Positions 1 to 7,281 of a stretch of 30,436 nt of DNA are shown here, piece by piece. Below the pieces are notes generated by a model, which ran no database searches, was not told the origin of the DNA, and was given only the letters and a program-made list of their open reading frames with translations. Positions within the stretch are counted from its first letter, which is position 1; each line of letters opens with the position of its first letter. The position numbers and the translations under genes are program-made. This DNA comes from JAXMBX01 sp046349635 (GTDB lineage: Bacteria > Planctomycetota > Planctomycetia > Planctomycetales > Planctomycetaceae), in NCBI GenBank assembly GCA_046349635.1, contig JAXMBX010000057.1:1-30436 (forward strand), given 5' to 3'.

Positions 1-334
1 CCTTGAGGAGAATCGCCGCGTTCGCGCCTCCCACTCCGTACAGCGCGGCCATCAGCAACTGGAATCCCCAATGCAGATCGATCCACGGACGATCCGCATC
101 CATGTACGTGTACCAGTCGTGGGACGGGATGGTCATCTTCTGCCAGATCAACTCGCCGGTCTTGATGTGCCAGAAGAAATCCGTATCCCGCATCGGAAAA
201 ATGCACATCAGGAACGTCAACGCGAACAGCATGTAGGGCGCAATCTGGCCGAACCAGACGGCGTCTGCGCTCATCCCCTTGTGAGTTTTTGAAGCCGGAG
301 GAGCAGCCGGTGATTTTTGACGGGGTGCGGGCAT
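1..334 (-). CDS. Polytopic membrane protein, N-terminal part (cut by window edge)
   Basis: The minus-strand frame opens at an ATG at 334 and runs off the left edge, giving about 111 residues. After a Pro/Lys-rich cytosolic tail (MPAPRQKSPAAPPASK) comes a hydrophobic segment (IAPYMLFALTFLMCIF), then an extracytoplasmic-looking stretch with MRDTDFFWHIKTGELIWQ and RPWIDLHWGFQLL, then the start of a second membrane segment. The 'D-D-FWHIKTGE ... W-D-HW' pattern resembles the N-terminus of multi-spanning bacterial proteins of the glycosyltransferase-39/O-antigen-ligase kind, but the catalytic part is outside the window and no function is assigned. No strong ribosome binding site precedes the ATG. 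It is the last visible gene of a minus-strand run, 129 bp after the NPCBM gene. Confidence 0.7.
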   Translation of the reverse strand, partial: MPAPRQKSPAAPPASKTHKGMSADAVWFGQIAPYMLFALTFLMCIFPMRDTDFFWHIKTGELIWQKMTIPSHDWYTYMDADRPWIDLHWGFQLLMAALYGVGGANAAILLK

Positions 335-463
335 GAGAGGATACAGCTTCGAGCGACGGATGGGAAAAGAATTCTCTTGGAACGACGTCTGCCGCCTGCC
401 GCGACACAAATGCCGTGAGCCTCCTATCGTGATCGGGGGCGAGGGGAGTTGCAAGGGAGGCCG

Positions 464-1697
464 CTACCTGATGAGCAGTGCATCCCCCCAGTCCGCGTTA
501 TCGAGGACATCCCCCTCGTCGGCGAAATCCACGACCAGCGTCAACTGCCGGATTCCTTCCACCTTGAGCGGCGGAAAAGAGAGCGGTGGGCTTCCGCCGC
601 GGCGGAGATCGCTCTGATAAATCGACTGCCCATCCGCCAGCACGCGGAACTGCACGGAGCCTCTCTTTCCGGAGAGATCGTCCACGCCGACAGTCGCCAG
701 AAACAGGCGAAATCGTCCGTCCAGGGAATACGTGGCCGAGGAACGCGTCTGCATTCCGAGACCCCGCGGAAATTCGCGGCCATGCATGACCAGCGGCCCC
801 TGCTGGACATTGAGATTCTTGCGGAGTTGCGTCGAGGAAGAGAGAAACGGCGTGTGTTCGAATTGAACCGGTTCCAGATCCGCAATCGAAACCGCATCGG
901 CAGAGACCGGACGCAGGCTCGCAAGGGCACTCACGGGAAGATCGATCGGAGTCTTGAAAAAGGTCTCACCCGCGAAGCGGTCCCCGTTTCTCGCCCAGTT
1001 GGAGACCGTCAGCCGGCTGCCGTTTGAAAGGGTGACAATGGCCGATTTCGCGGGTACGGATGCGGGGGCAGTCACGCTGAGTTGCGGGTTCACCGCGATC
1101 AACGACATCCCCTGCAGTGGCAGCGGTCGTTCCGCGTTGTCCCGTTGAATCAGGAATTTCTCATGTTCCAGCCGCAAGATTTGTCCGCCGATCTGGTCTC
1201 CGTTCTTCAACCAGACGAGGTCCGCAGCCGCCTTGTGATCCAGAATGCGCCGTTGCCGTTCCGCCAGCTCCTTGAGATCCACCCCTGGCTGCAGAATCAC
1301 CCCTTTGACGAATTCGAGAGGAATTCGCAGCACGGGCCAGTCCTTGTTGTCCGGCCATTTCCCCCGTAACGCCTCTTCATCCCACTGCTCGATTTGCAGG
1401 TTGAGCCGGTCCCCATTCACCAGCAGGACTTGAGGACGGCGATACCAATGCGCCAGGCTCCGCTCTGCAGGCCATTCCACGCGGAGGATCTGCTCCGTCG
1501 GAATCTTTCGGGGAGGATTCCACCCATCTCCCAGGCGACCGCCGTCAGTCTTTGAGCGGGCCGGAAAGAAGTTCCCCTGTGGATGTCTGAATCTCAACAG
1601 CGGTTTCCGAGGTCTGGGCAAACAGTGACTCGCGCGACCCCATGATCAACGCGGTGGCCAGGAAACAACGGACAAGGATCGTCAGGAAGTTCGTCAC
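464..1697 (-). CDS. Secreted NPCBM-domain protein, frame interrupted near its N-terminus
   Basis: The C-terminal 140 or so residues form an NPCBM/NEW2-type carbohydrate-binding module (PRGLGMQTRSSATYSLDG ... VGVDDLSGKRGSVQFRVLADG ... DNADWGDALL). The open frame reaches only to a TTG at 1621 and begins with unconvincing sequence. A better start is the GTG at 1697: GAGGGA lies just upstream, it sits 22 bp after the previous stop, and it encodes a signal peptide (VTNFLTILVRCFLATALIM ... LFAQ) followed by TAVEIQTSTGELLSGPLKD, then TGA at 1547-1545. The conserved body is two frames away. Adding one C near 1547 and one C in the CCCC run near 1522 would give GPLKDLTAVAWEMGGILPRK and join all parts; this repair is inference. 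The sequence as given cannot make the full protein without frameshifting. Confidence 0.7.
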
Positions 1698-1718
1698 GAG
1701 TTCCCTCGGGTGGCGCGG

Positions 1719-2852
1719 TCAGCGCTGGAAAATCGGCAGGTAACAGTTCGGCATCTGCAGGATGATGCACGCCATCGCGGTCCCGTATTCCGGTGAGAAA
1801 TGGTCCCCCCAGCTTCCATCCGACATCTGCTGGCTCAGCAGCTCTTTCTGGATCGCCGGATACCACTGTTGCCAGGAATCACCCCCCGCCAGCCACATCC
1901 CCTGCACGGCGTAATAATGGCCGTAGAAGAAATGCGGCTCGTTCCGGTGCACTCCCTGATTCTTGCCGGGATGGTACCGCTGCACATAGCCCAGCGCCCG
2001 CTCGACGTTCTTCCCTTCGTACAGTCCGGCGCTGTACAGAGCGACCAGTCCCGCCGCGGATCGGGGAAACAGGCTCTCCGACCCTTGGATCAACTGATAC
2101 TTGAACCCTCCGTCGAGGTTCTGGCATTTCTTGACGTACTCCAGGCAAGAGTCGACGGTCTCCTTGGGGACCGCAATCCCCGCATTCCGGGCCGCCCGGA
2201 GAGCCATCATCTGGCAGACGGTCACGGAAATATCCGCGTCGTTCTTCACAGGGTAGTAGCGCCAGCCCCCCTCCTTGTTCTGGGAGCTGATGATGATTTT
2301 GACCGCCCGCTGGAGTTTATCGTGGATCTCCTGGCGGGGGCTCATGCCGTACACTTCAGCGAGGTACAACGTCGCGAAGCCGTGGCCGTACATCGGACCA
2401 TGCCCGATGCTGTCCGCCAGGTGAATGAAGCCGTTCGGTTGGCACGCCTTGAGGATGAACTGTGTCGCTTTTTCGACCGTCTCGCCGAATTCACCCCGCC
2501 CGGGCGTATGTCCCGCCGACAGGAACGCCATCCCGGCCAACGAGACAATCGCCACGTTGCTTCGGACGGCGACACTGTCCCCGAAACTTCCGTCCGCATG
2601 TTGTTGCGCGGCCAGATAACGGAGTCCCCGCAAGATCGCCTGATCGGTCTCCGCGTTGATCAGATCCAGGCCGCTGGTTTCGACACTCCGCGGAACTTTC
2701 GGCGCAGCGGAAACCGGCGCGAAGAAGCAGGCAATGAGGAGCAACAGTCCAACAGCGGTAAGAAAAACACGTCCTTTACGGGGGCACGACCTGGTATCCG
2801 TTCGGGTTATCCACCGGTGCCGGTTCCGTGGGGTTCTTGTTGAAGTCCCCAT
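1719..2852 (-). CDS. Secreted prenyltransferase/squalene-oxidase-repeat (alpha-alpha toroid) protein
   Basis: The mature protein is built of alpha-helical repeats with Gly/Trp-rich turns: LAAQQHADGSFGDS, SSQNKEGGWRYYP, CQNLDGGFKYQL and LLSQQMSDGSWGDHFSPEYG. This is the pattern of the terpenoid-cyclase/protein-prenyltransferase barrel. No squalene-hopene-cyclase DxDD motif was seen, so cyclase activity is not claimed; planctomycetes carry many such exported toroid proteins of unknown role. A hydrophobic segment ending APVSAAP is a signal peptide. The start is uncertain: the frame opens at a GTG (2897), and the ATG at 2852 is chosen, which still overlaps the lipoprotein gene by 77 bp and leaves a long charged n-region. 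A closer start would be a TTG inside the hydrophobic core or would need a one-base change near 2765. It is 22 bp upstream of the NPCBM gene. Confidence 0.85.
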   Translation of the reverse strand: MGTSTRTPRNRHRWITRTDTRSCPRKGRVFLTAVGLLLLIACFFAPVSAAPKVPRSVETSGLDLINAETDQAILRGLRYLAAQQHADGSFGDSVAVRSNVAIVSLAGMAFLSAGHTPGRGEFGETVEKATQFILKACQPNGFIHLADSIGHGPMYGHGFATLYLAEVYGMSPRQEIHDKLQRAVKIIISSQNKEGGWRYYPVKNDADISVTVCQMMALRAARNAGIAVPKETVDSCLEYVKKCQNLDGGFKYQLIQGSESLFPRSAAGLVALYSAGLYEGKNVERALGYVQRYHPGKNQGVHRNEPHFFYGHYYAVQGMWLAGGDSWQQWYPAIQKELLSQQMSDGSWGDHFSPEYGTAMACIILQMPNCYLPIFQR

Positions 2853-3099
2853 AGGCTCGGGTTCGCATCGCGGATTCTTTGATTCGCCGTGGTTCACTGC
2901 GTTGGAGCATCACTTCGCGCGGTCTCAGGCTGACCGAGGGGCCCGCGTCGGAATCGGGGTAAGGATCGTGAATTTCCGCTTCCTGGCGCTGCACAATGTT
3001 ATCGCCGAGGAGCGGGATGCGCGGAAAGCCCGTGCCGTTACATCCGGACAATGTCCACAGTAACAAACTGAACAGCCACAGCCAATGTGAGCGTCCCAT
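2776..3099 (-). CDS. Small secreted lipoprotein
   Basis: This encodes 107 residues. The N-terminus MGRSHWLWLFSLLLWTLSGC is a lipoprotein signal with a Leu-Ser-Gly-Cys lipobox at residues 17-20. The rest is short, polar and low in hydrophobic residues (QRQEAEIHDPYPDSDAGP, then a Pro/Asn-rich end NPNGYQVVPP), typical of small planctomycete envelope lipoproteins without a known domain. The ATG at 3099 follows AAGGAA by 8 nt, a good ribosome binding site, and a TATAAT box lies about 45 bp upstream on the same strand. It is the first gene of the minus-strand run that continues with the toroid protein. Function is unknown. Confidence 0.8.
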   Translation of the reverse strand: MGRSHWLWLFSLLLWTLSGCNGTGFPRIPLLGDNIVQRQEAEIHDPYPDSDAGPSVSLRPREVMLQRSEPRRIKESAMRTRAYGDFNKNPTEPAPVDNPNGYQVVPP

Positions 3100-3142
3100 G
3101 CACGGGTTCCTTTGAACCGTCTCCTAAAACAACAGGGGGCGG

Positions 3143-3148
3143 ATTATA
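3143..3148 (-). promoter_or_regulatory. Candidate -10 box for the lipoprotein-toroid operon
   Basis: Read on the minus strand this is a perfect TATAAT about 45 nt before the lipoprotein ATG. No convincing -35 hexamer lies 16-18 nt further upstream, so only the -10 element is supported. It lies in the 224-bp gap between divergent genes. Confidence 0.35.
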
Positions 3149-3323
3149 GTCCGCCGCAACTTCCTCGGATAGAGGAGTTTGTGGCGGGAAAACCCGGGAA
3201 TTTGGCACCCAGTCCTTGGCATCGGGCACGAGACCTTCTGGCAATTCCGGGAACCTTGGGACATAATGGGGACTCCTGCTCATGCAAATTTCGACTCCAC
3301 GTAATTCGAATCAAGGTACTGCT

Positions 3324-4761
3324 GATGACTGTGCAACATGGCGAATGGTCCCGATTCCTCCTCGGATATCTTTTCCTCCTCGGGATGATTTTCGCGGAAG
3401 TGGCCCCGGTTCAGGCTGAGGATGCCCCCCAGAATCCTCTCGGGCCGAATCCCGCCGCGATCGCCAGGATTGAGAAGGGAGAAATCAAGGAGGCCAACGC
3501 CGCGTGGTGGGGCTTCATTCCCGAAGACTCCACTCTGGCGATCCAGGCCGCTATCGATTCCAAGGCCTCAAAAATTACCGTCCCCTTCATGGGACAACCC
3601 TGGATCGTCCGTCCCATCACGCTCCGTAACAACCTGGAACTTTTCTTCGAGCCGGGAGTCGTGATCCAGGCCAAAAAGCAGGCATTCCAGGGAGGAGGCG
3701 ACAGCCTGTTTCGAGCGACCGACATGTCGAACGTCACCCTCCGCGGCTATGGGGCCGCCTTGCGGATGCATAAGCGGATCTATCAGCGGCCTCCCTACAA
3801 ACGGGCGGAGTGGCGCATGGGACTTTCCCTCAACGGCTGTACCGATGTGAAAGTCGAGGGACTGCGCATCGAAAGCAGCGGGGGAGACGGGATCTACATT
3901 GGAACCACCGGAAAACAGGAATACTGCAAGGATGTCGTGATCCGGGATGTCATCTGCATCGATAACCACCGTCAGGGAATCAGCGTGATCGGGGCGGAAA
4001 ACCTCACGATTGAGAATTGCCTGTTCGCAAATACCTGGGGAACGGCTCCCTCGGCCGGAATCGACCTGGAGCCCGACAGCCCCAAACAGCGTCTCGTGAA
4101 TATCAAGATCCGGAATTGCACCTTCGAGAACACCAAGGGCATGAGGTCTTGGTCTATCCCAAGAACCTGACGCGCGAAGTCACCTCCCCTCTCGATCCAG
4201 TTCGAAAAGTGCCTGATTCACAAGACGACTCTGGAGGTCCAAAGGCAGGGCATCGGCCGCAACGACAATGAGCATGGCTGGGCCGGAATTTCCATCGGGG
4301 CAGTGAAGGACGATGGACCGGGCGGGCTGATTGAGTTCGTCGACTGTGCGGTGGATGGGACCGGAAGGAGCAGCGTCAAGATCTGCGACAAGTCTGCGGA
4401 CGGCGCGAAAATCCGGTTTCGGAATTGTCACTTCACGAATCCCTGGAACGTGCGCCATCCCAAATATTATGACCTGCGGGTTCCGATTCTGTTCGAAGCG
4501 CGCCGACCGGAACTGACGAAGCGGAATGGCGGCGTGGAGTTCATCGACTGTCACGTCTGGGATGACTACCCACGTCCGGTCGCGGCACTCTCTCCCTTTC
4601 AAAGCGAATTGGGGTTGTATGACGTGACGGGAAGATCTTTGTCCATTCCCCGTTCAAACCCACCTCCTGGTGGCCCTGCCGCAAAAGAAGTGGACCTGCA
4701 GTTGATCCTCGTGAAATCAGCCCCTACCGAGACCCGCAAGCCCGATGCCGACGCCGAGTGA
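3324..4761 (+). CDS. Secreted right-handed beta-helix (pectate-lyase-like) protein with a local frame interruption
   Basis: From the ATG at 3324 (AAGG 7-8 nt upstream) there is a signal peptide (FLLGYLFLLGMIFAEVAPVQA), then an N-terminal cap and beta-helix rungs: MSNVTLRGYGAAL, CTDVKVEGLRIESSGGDGIY, CKDVVIRDVICIDNHRQGIS, AENLTIENCLFANTWG, LVNIKIRNCTFENTKG. The first frame stops at 4168-4170, yet the same frame resumes after it as SIQFEKCLIHKTTLEVQRQG ... GLIEFVDCAVDGTG ... GVEFIDCHVWDD and ends at 4761. Between about 4140 and 4190 the sensible protein (HEVLVYPKNLTREVTSPL) is in another frame. One missing G near 4138 and one extra C near 4187 explain everything. Such folds are usually polysaccharide lyases or hydrolases; no catalytic set was identified, so the substrate is unknown. 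Confidence 0.75.
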
Positions 4762-5006
4762 TCAGATTCTTCGCTGATAGACCCGCGATTACTATCCGCT
4801 TTCCGAGAGAATTTACGCTGGAAAGTCCCGGCTAAACCGTGCCGATTGCGGATTTCGCTCTTCGCAAAATTAATTCTCCGCCGGGAAACTCGAAAGCTTT
4901 TGATCGAGGTGTCATCCCCCGACCAGAGTAACTGCAAGAGACATTTAGAAAATCTCCCGCAGCTACCCAGCGGCAGGTGGCCGTCTATTTCCCTGGAGCG
5001 GATCTC

Positions 5007-5591
5007 ATGATCAACAATCGCCGTCGAACGTCTTGTTCAATACCGCATTCCGCGGAAGTCTTCGAGGAAAGGGCATTACTGTCAGCCGCGGAATTGCTCC
5101 GCATCACCACGCCCACGCGGAGTCGCTTTCGCACAGAACCGCAGCAATTCGCCGGCATCCCCTTGAAAAACTACAATCACCGCGCAGTTCGGTGGTAATC
5201 CGGTCGCGGTTCAGCGTTGCCCGCCATTCTCAGCATCTCCGCGGTCCCTCTCCGCGCGGGGGCACTCGTGCATGCGAAGATGTCCCTGAGCACTGTCTAT
5301 CTGGGGGCCGCGATCACTTTAAACTCCACCATCCTGGCCCATGTTGAAAGCTGGCAGCCGATGGGAGTTGGCACCTCGGTCACCCTCTCCACCCAGGGAA
5401 AAATGGTGGAAAAACTTCAGGATTCCTTCCGGACATCACTTCACCGTGATCGGACATCCGGATGGCGCCAAAAGCACAATCACTCTGGATGGCGGCGGCG
5501 ATTTCACCCTCTTGCAAACCTCGTTCTTCTTCCCGGCAACACGCCGCGGTCCGGAGCGGAACGACCTGACGTCCTGTTCTATACCCCTTGA
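5007..5591 (+). pseudogene. Decayed LEPR-XLL-type secreted protein gene
   Basis: The ATG at 5007 begins MINNRRRTSCSIPHSAEVFEERALLSAAE. The FEERALLSA part matches the N-terminal 'LEPR-XLL'-like signature found on large planctomycete exported proteins. The frame stops at 5198 after 63 residues. Further protein-like pieces follow in changing frames: FGGNPVAVQ near 5180, then VHAKMSLSTVYLGAAITLNS ... VGTSVTLSTQGKMVEKLQD, then HHFTVIGHPDGAKSTITLDG and GDFTLLQTSFFFP, ending near 5591. The total is far shorter than normal members of this class, which are usually very long. At least three indels would be needed to join the pieces, so this is read as a remnant. The right boundary is uncertain. Confidence 0.5.
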
Positions 5592-5604
5592 TTCTCGCTC
5601 TCAT

Positions 5605-5655
5605 TCCGGCTTCGGCTTCCGCCACCGGGCGCCGATCCGCGTCAGCAACTGATCA
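5605..5655. repeat. Partial copy of the zwf 3' end
   Basis: Positions 5605-5639 are identical to 7286-7320 (35 bp), and the match continues to about 5654 with two mismatches (5640 and 5652). The source segment is the extreme 3' coding end of the downstream zwf gene, in the same orientation. This copy is not attached to any zwf reading frame and directly follows the decayed LEPR-XLL gene. Confidence 0.75.
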
Positions 5656-5989
5656 CGCAATCGTGAGTCGGTCCAGGTCTCTCAACACAACAACCAGTTC
5701 AAACTTCGATGTTGCCGACAACTGCACAACGCAGATGTCGCACTGCTAACGAACGCATTTCACTCGTTGAAAAAACTAAAAACACTGTTTTTGGTTCATT
5801 AAAAATATCTCAGGAGCCTCCGTTTTTCTTGAATGTCCAAATGGTGGCGATATAAACAGAGGGTAGATCACTTCTGTGTCGTATCGCCTGGGGCCGGCAA
5901 CGACACGCTGACACACGGGCAGGATGGATTGGGCACTCCATTCCGTGTCGGCTATGCCACTTCTCTACCTTCATTTCAAGAGGGCAACC
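5656..5989. other. Gene-free stretch upstream of the cytochrome gene
   Basis: There is no supported gene here. An AT-rich patch at 5760-5815 contains a short hairpin (5775-5795, 9-bp stem with one G-T pair, 3-nt loop), and a candidate promoter follows at 5829-5856. The open frame upstream of the cytochrome ATG reads into this stretch but lacks a signal-peptide-compatible start. Confidence 0.5.
5829..5856 (+). promoter_or_regulatory. Candidate sigma70-type promoter for the cytochrome gene
   Basis: TTGAAT (5829-5834) and TATAAA (5851-5856) are separated by 16 nt. Predicted transcription would begin near 5863, giving a leader of about 125 nt before the cytochrome ATG at 5990. It was identified by consensus only. 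Confidence 0.4.
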
Positions 5990-7237
5990 ATGGACACGCG
6001 CCGCTCCGCGCAGACAGGGATTCATCTCGCGATTTTTACGGGGGCAATCCTGACTTTTACAGCCGGTATCGCTTATTTGGTCTTGAGTCCCATGGGCAGC
6101 GAACCCGCATTCGCACAGGAGGGAAAGGCGACCCCGGCAGCAGCCGCAACCGTTCCGGACTACACCGTCCTCGGCTACAACGAGTTGGGGATGCATTGCA
6201 TGAATCAGGATTTTTCGGAGATCTGCATTCTCCCACCCTTCAACACCCTCCGCGCACAGGTCATTGATGCCAGCGGAGAGGAACCCAGGATCGTGACTCA
6301 AGGAATCACGGTCAAATATTCGATTCCAGGAAATACGACTTCGTCCAACAAAACCAACTTCTGGCAATACGCACCGAAACTCTTTGGAACAACCCTCAGC
6401 CCGAATGTCGGTTTGACCGGGAACAGGCTCTCCGGAACGATGGTCCCCACGGGCGACAATGACTGGCACGCCACGGGAATTCCCATCACACCTCTGACTG
6501 ATTCCATGCACGAGGATCCGTTCCAGTTATCGAAAATCGTCGTGCAGGATTCGAAGGGGCGGAATCTGGTCTGGACCGAGGCGGTGGTGCCGGTGTCATG
6601 GGAAATCAACTGCAACCTGTGTCACAACACTCCCGGGATCAGCGTCGCGACGGATATCCTTCGCAAACATGACAAGCTTCACAAGACAAAGCTCGAACAG
6701 GCCAAGCCCGTCCTCTGTGCCGGTTGCCATGCCGACCCTGCTCTCGGAACCACGGGAAAATCCGGAGTGAAGCCCTTCTCGATCGCCATGCACGGTTCGC
6801 ATGCCTCGCGGATGTCGAAACTCTCCCTGACGAATACCTGCTATGCCTGCCACCCCGGGGTCAAGACGGAGTGCCAGCGTGATGTCCACCTCACGAAGGG
6901 AATTACATGCGTGAATTGTCACGGCGACATGACCGCCGTCGCCAATCCGCATCGACAGCCCTGGGTCACGGAACCGACCTGCAAGCAATGCCATCAGAAG
7001 CGAAAACCCAATTTCGACTTCGAAGAACCCGGGAAACTGTTCAAGGATTCGCGCGGGCATGGAGGTGTTCACTGTGCGGGATGCCACGGTCCGCAGCATG
7101 CGACCGGTCCCGCGGTCACCGCTCCTGACAACGCACAGGCAATCCTTCTCCAGGGGCACTCCGGTGTCCTGAAAGACTGCACCGTCTGCCATTCCCGTAA
7201 ACCGGATGAACCCTTCTTCCACTCGCGGGATGATTAA
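5990..7237 (+). CDS. Exported heptaheme c-type cytochrome
   Basis: The 415-residue product starts at the ATG at 5990, preceded by AAGAGGG at good spacing; an upstream in-frame start (5924) would put 22 unlikely residues before the signal peptide. The signal is MDTRRSAQTGIHLAIFTGAI ... EPAFA, then QEGK. A heme-free N-terminal half follows (YTVLGYNELGMHCMNQDFSE ... GLTGNRLSGTMVPTGDNDWH). The C-terminal half holds seven CXXCH heme sites in order: CNLCH, CAGCH, CYACH, CVNCH, CKQCH, CAGCH, CTVCH. It is probably periplasmic and carries out electron transfer; no redox partner is encoded nearby and the acceptor cannot be inferred. It is convergent with zwf, 44 bp apart. Confidence 0.9.
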   Translation: MDTRRSAQTGIHLAIFTGAILTFTAGIAYLVLSPMGSEPAFAQEGKATPAAAATVPDYTVLGYNELGMHCMNQDFSEICILPPFNTLRAQVIDASGEEPRIVTQGITVKYSIPGNTTSSNKTNFWQYAPKLFGTTLSPNVGLTGNRLSGTMVPTGDNDWHATGIPITPLTDSMHEDPFQLSKIVVQDSKGRNLVWTEAVVPVSWEINCNLCHNTPGISVATDILRKHDKLHKTKLEQAKPVLCAGCHADPALGTTGKSGVKPFSIAMHGSHASRMSKLSLTNTCYACHPGVKTECQRDVHLTKGITCVNCHGDMTAVANPHRQPWVTEPTCKQCHQKRKPNFDFEEPGKLFKDSRGHGGVHCAGCHGPQHATGPAVTAPDNAQAILLQGHSGVLKDCTVCHSRKPDEPFFHSRDD

Positions 7238-7281
7238 CCCCTAAGTGGATGGCTCGCTCTACAGTCAGGTCAGTTCTGTTG

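Noticed and set aside
464..1621. TTG at 1621 as the true start of the NPCBM protein
   Set aside because: It gives a basic, non-conserved N-terminus without export signal, whereas the GTG at 1697 has a ribosome binding site and signal peptide in the adjoining frame.
1719..2852. Squalene-hopene cyclase
   Set aside because: Toroid repeats are present, but the DxDD catalytic motif was not found and the protein is only about half the usual cyclase length.
3038..3283. Minus-strand frame of 81 codons overlapping the lipoprotein start
   Set aside because: It overlaps the well-supported lipoprotein gene start and its candidate -10 box, and has no ribosome binding site or family features.
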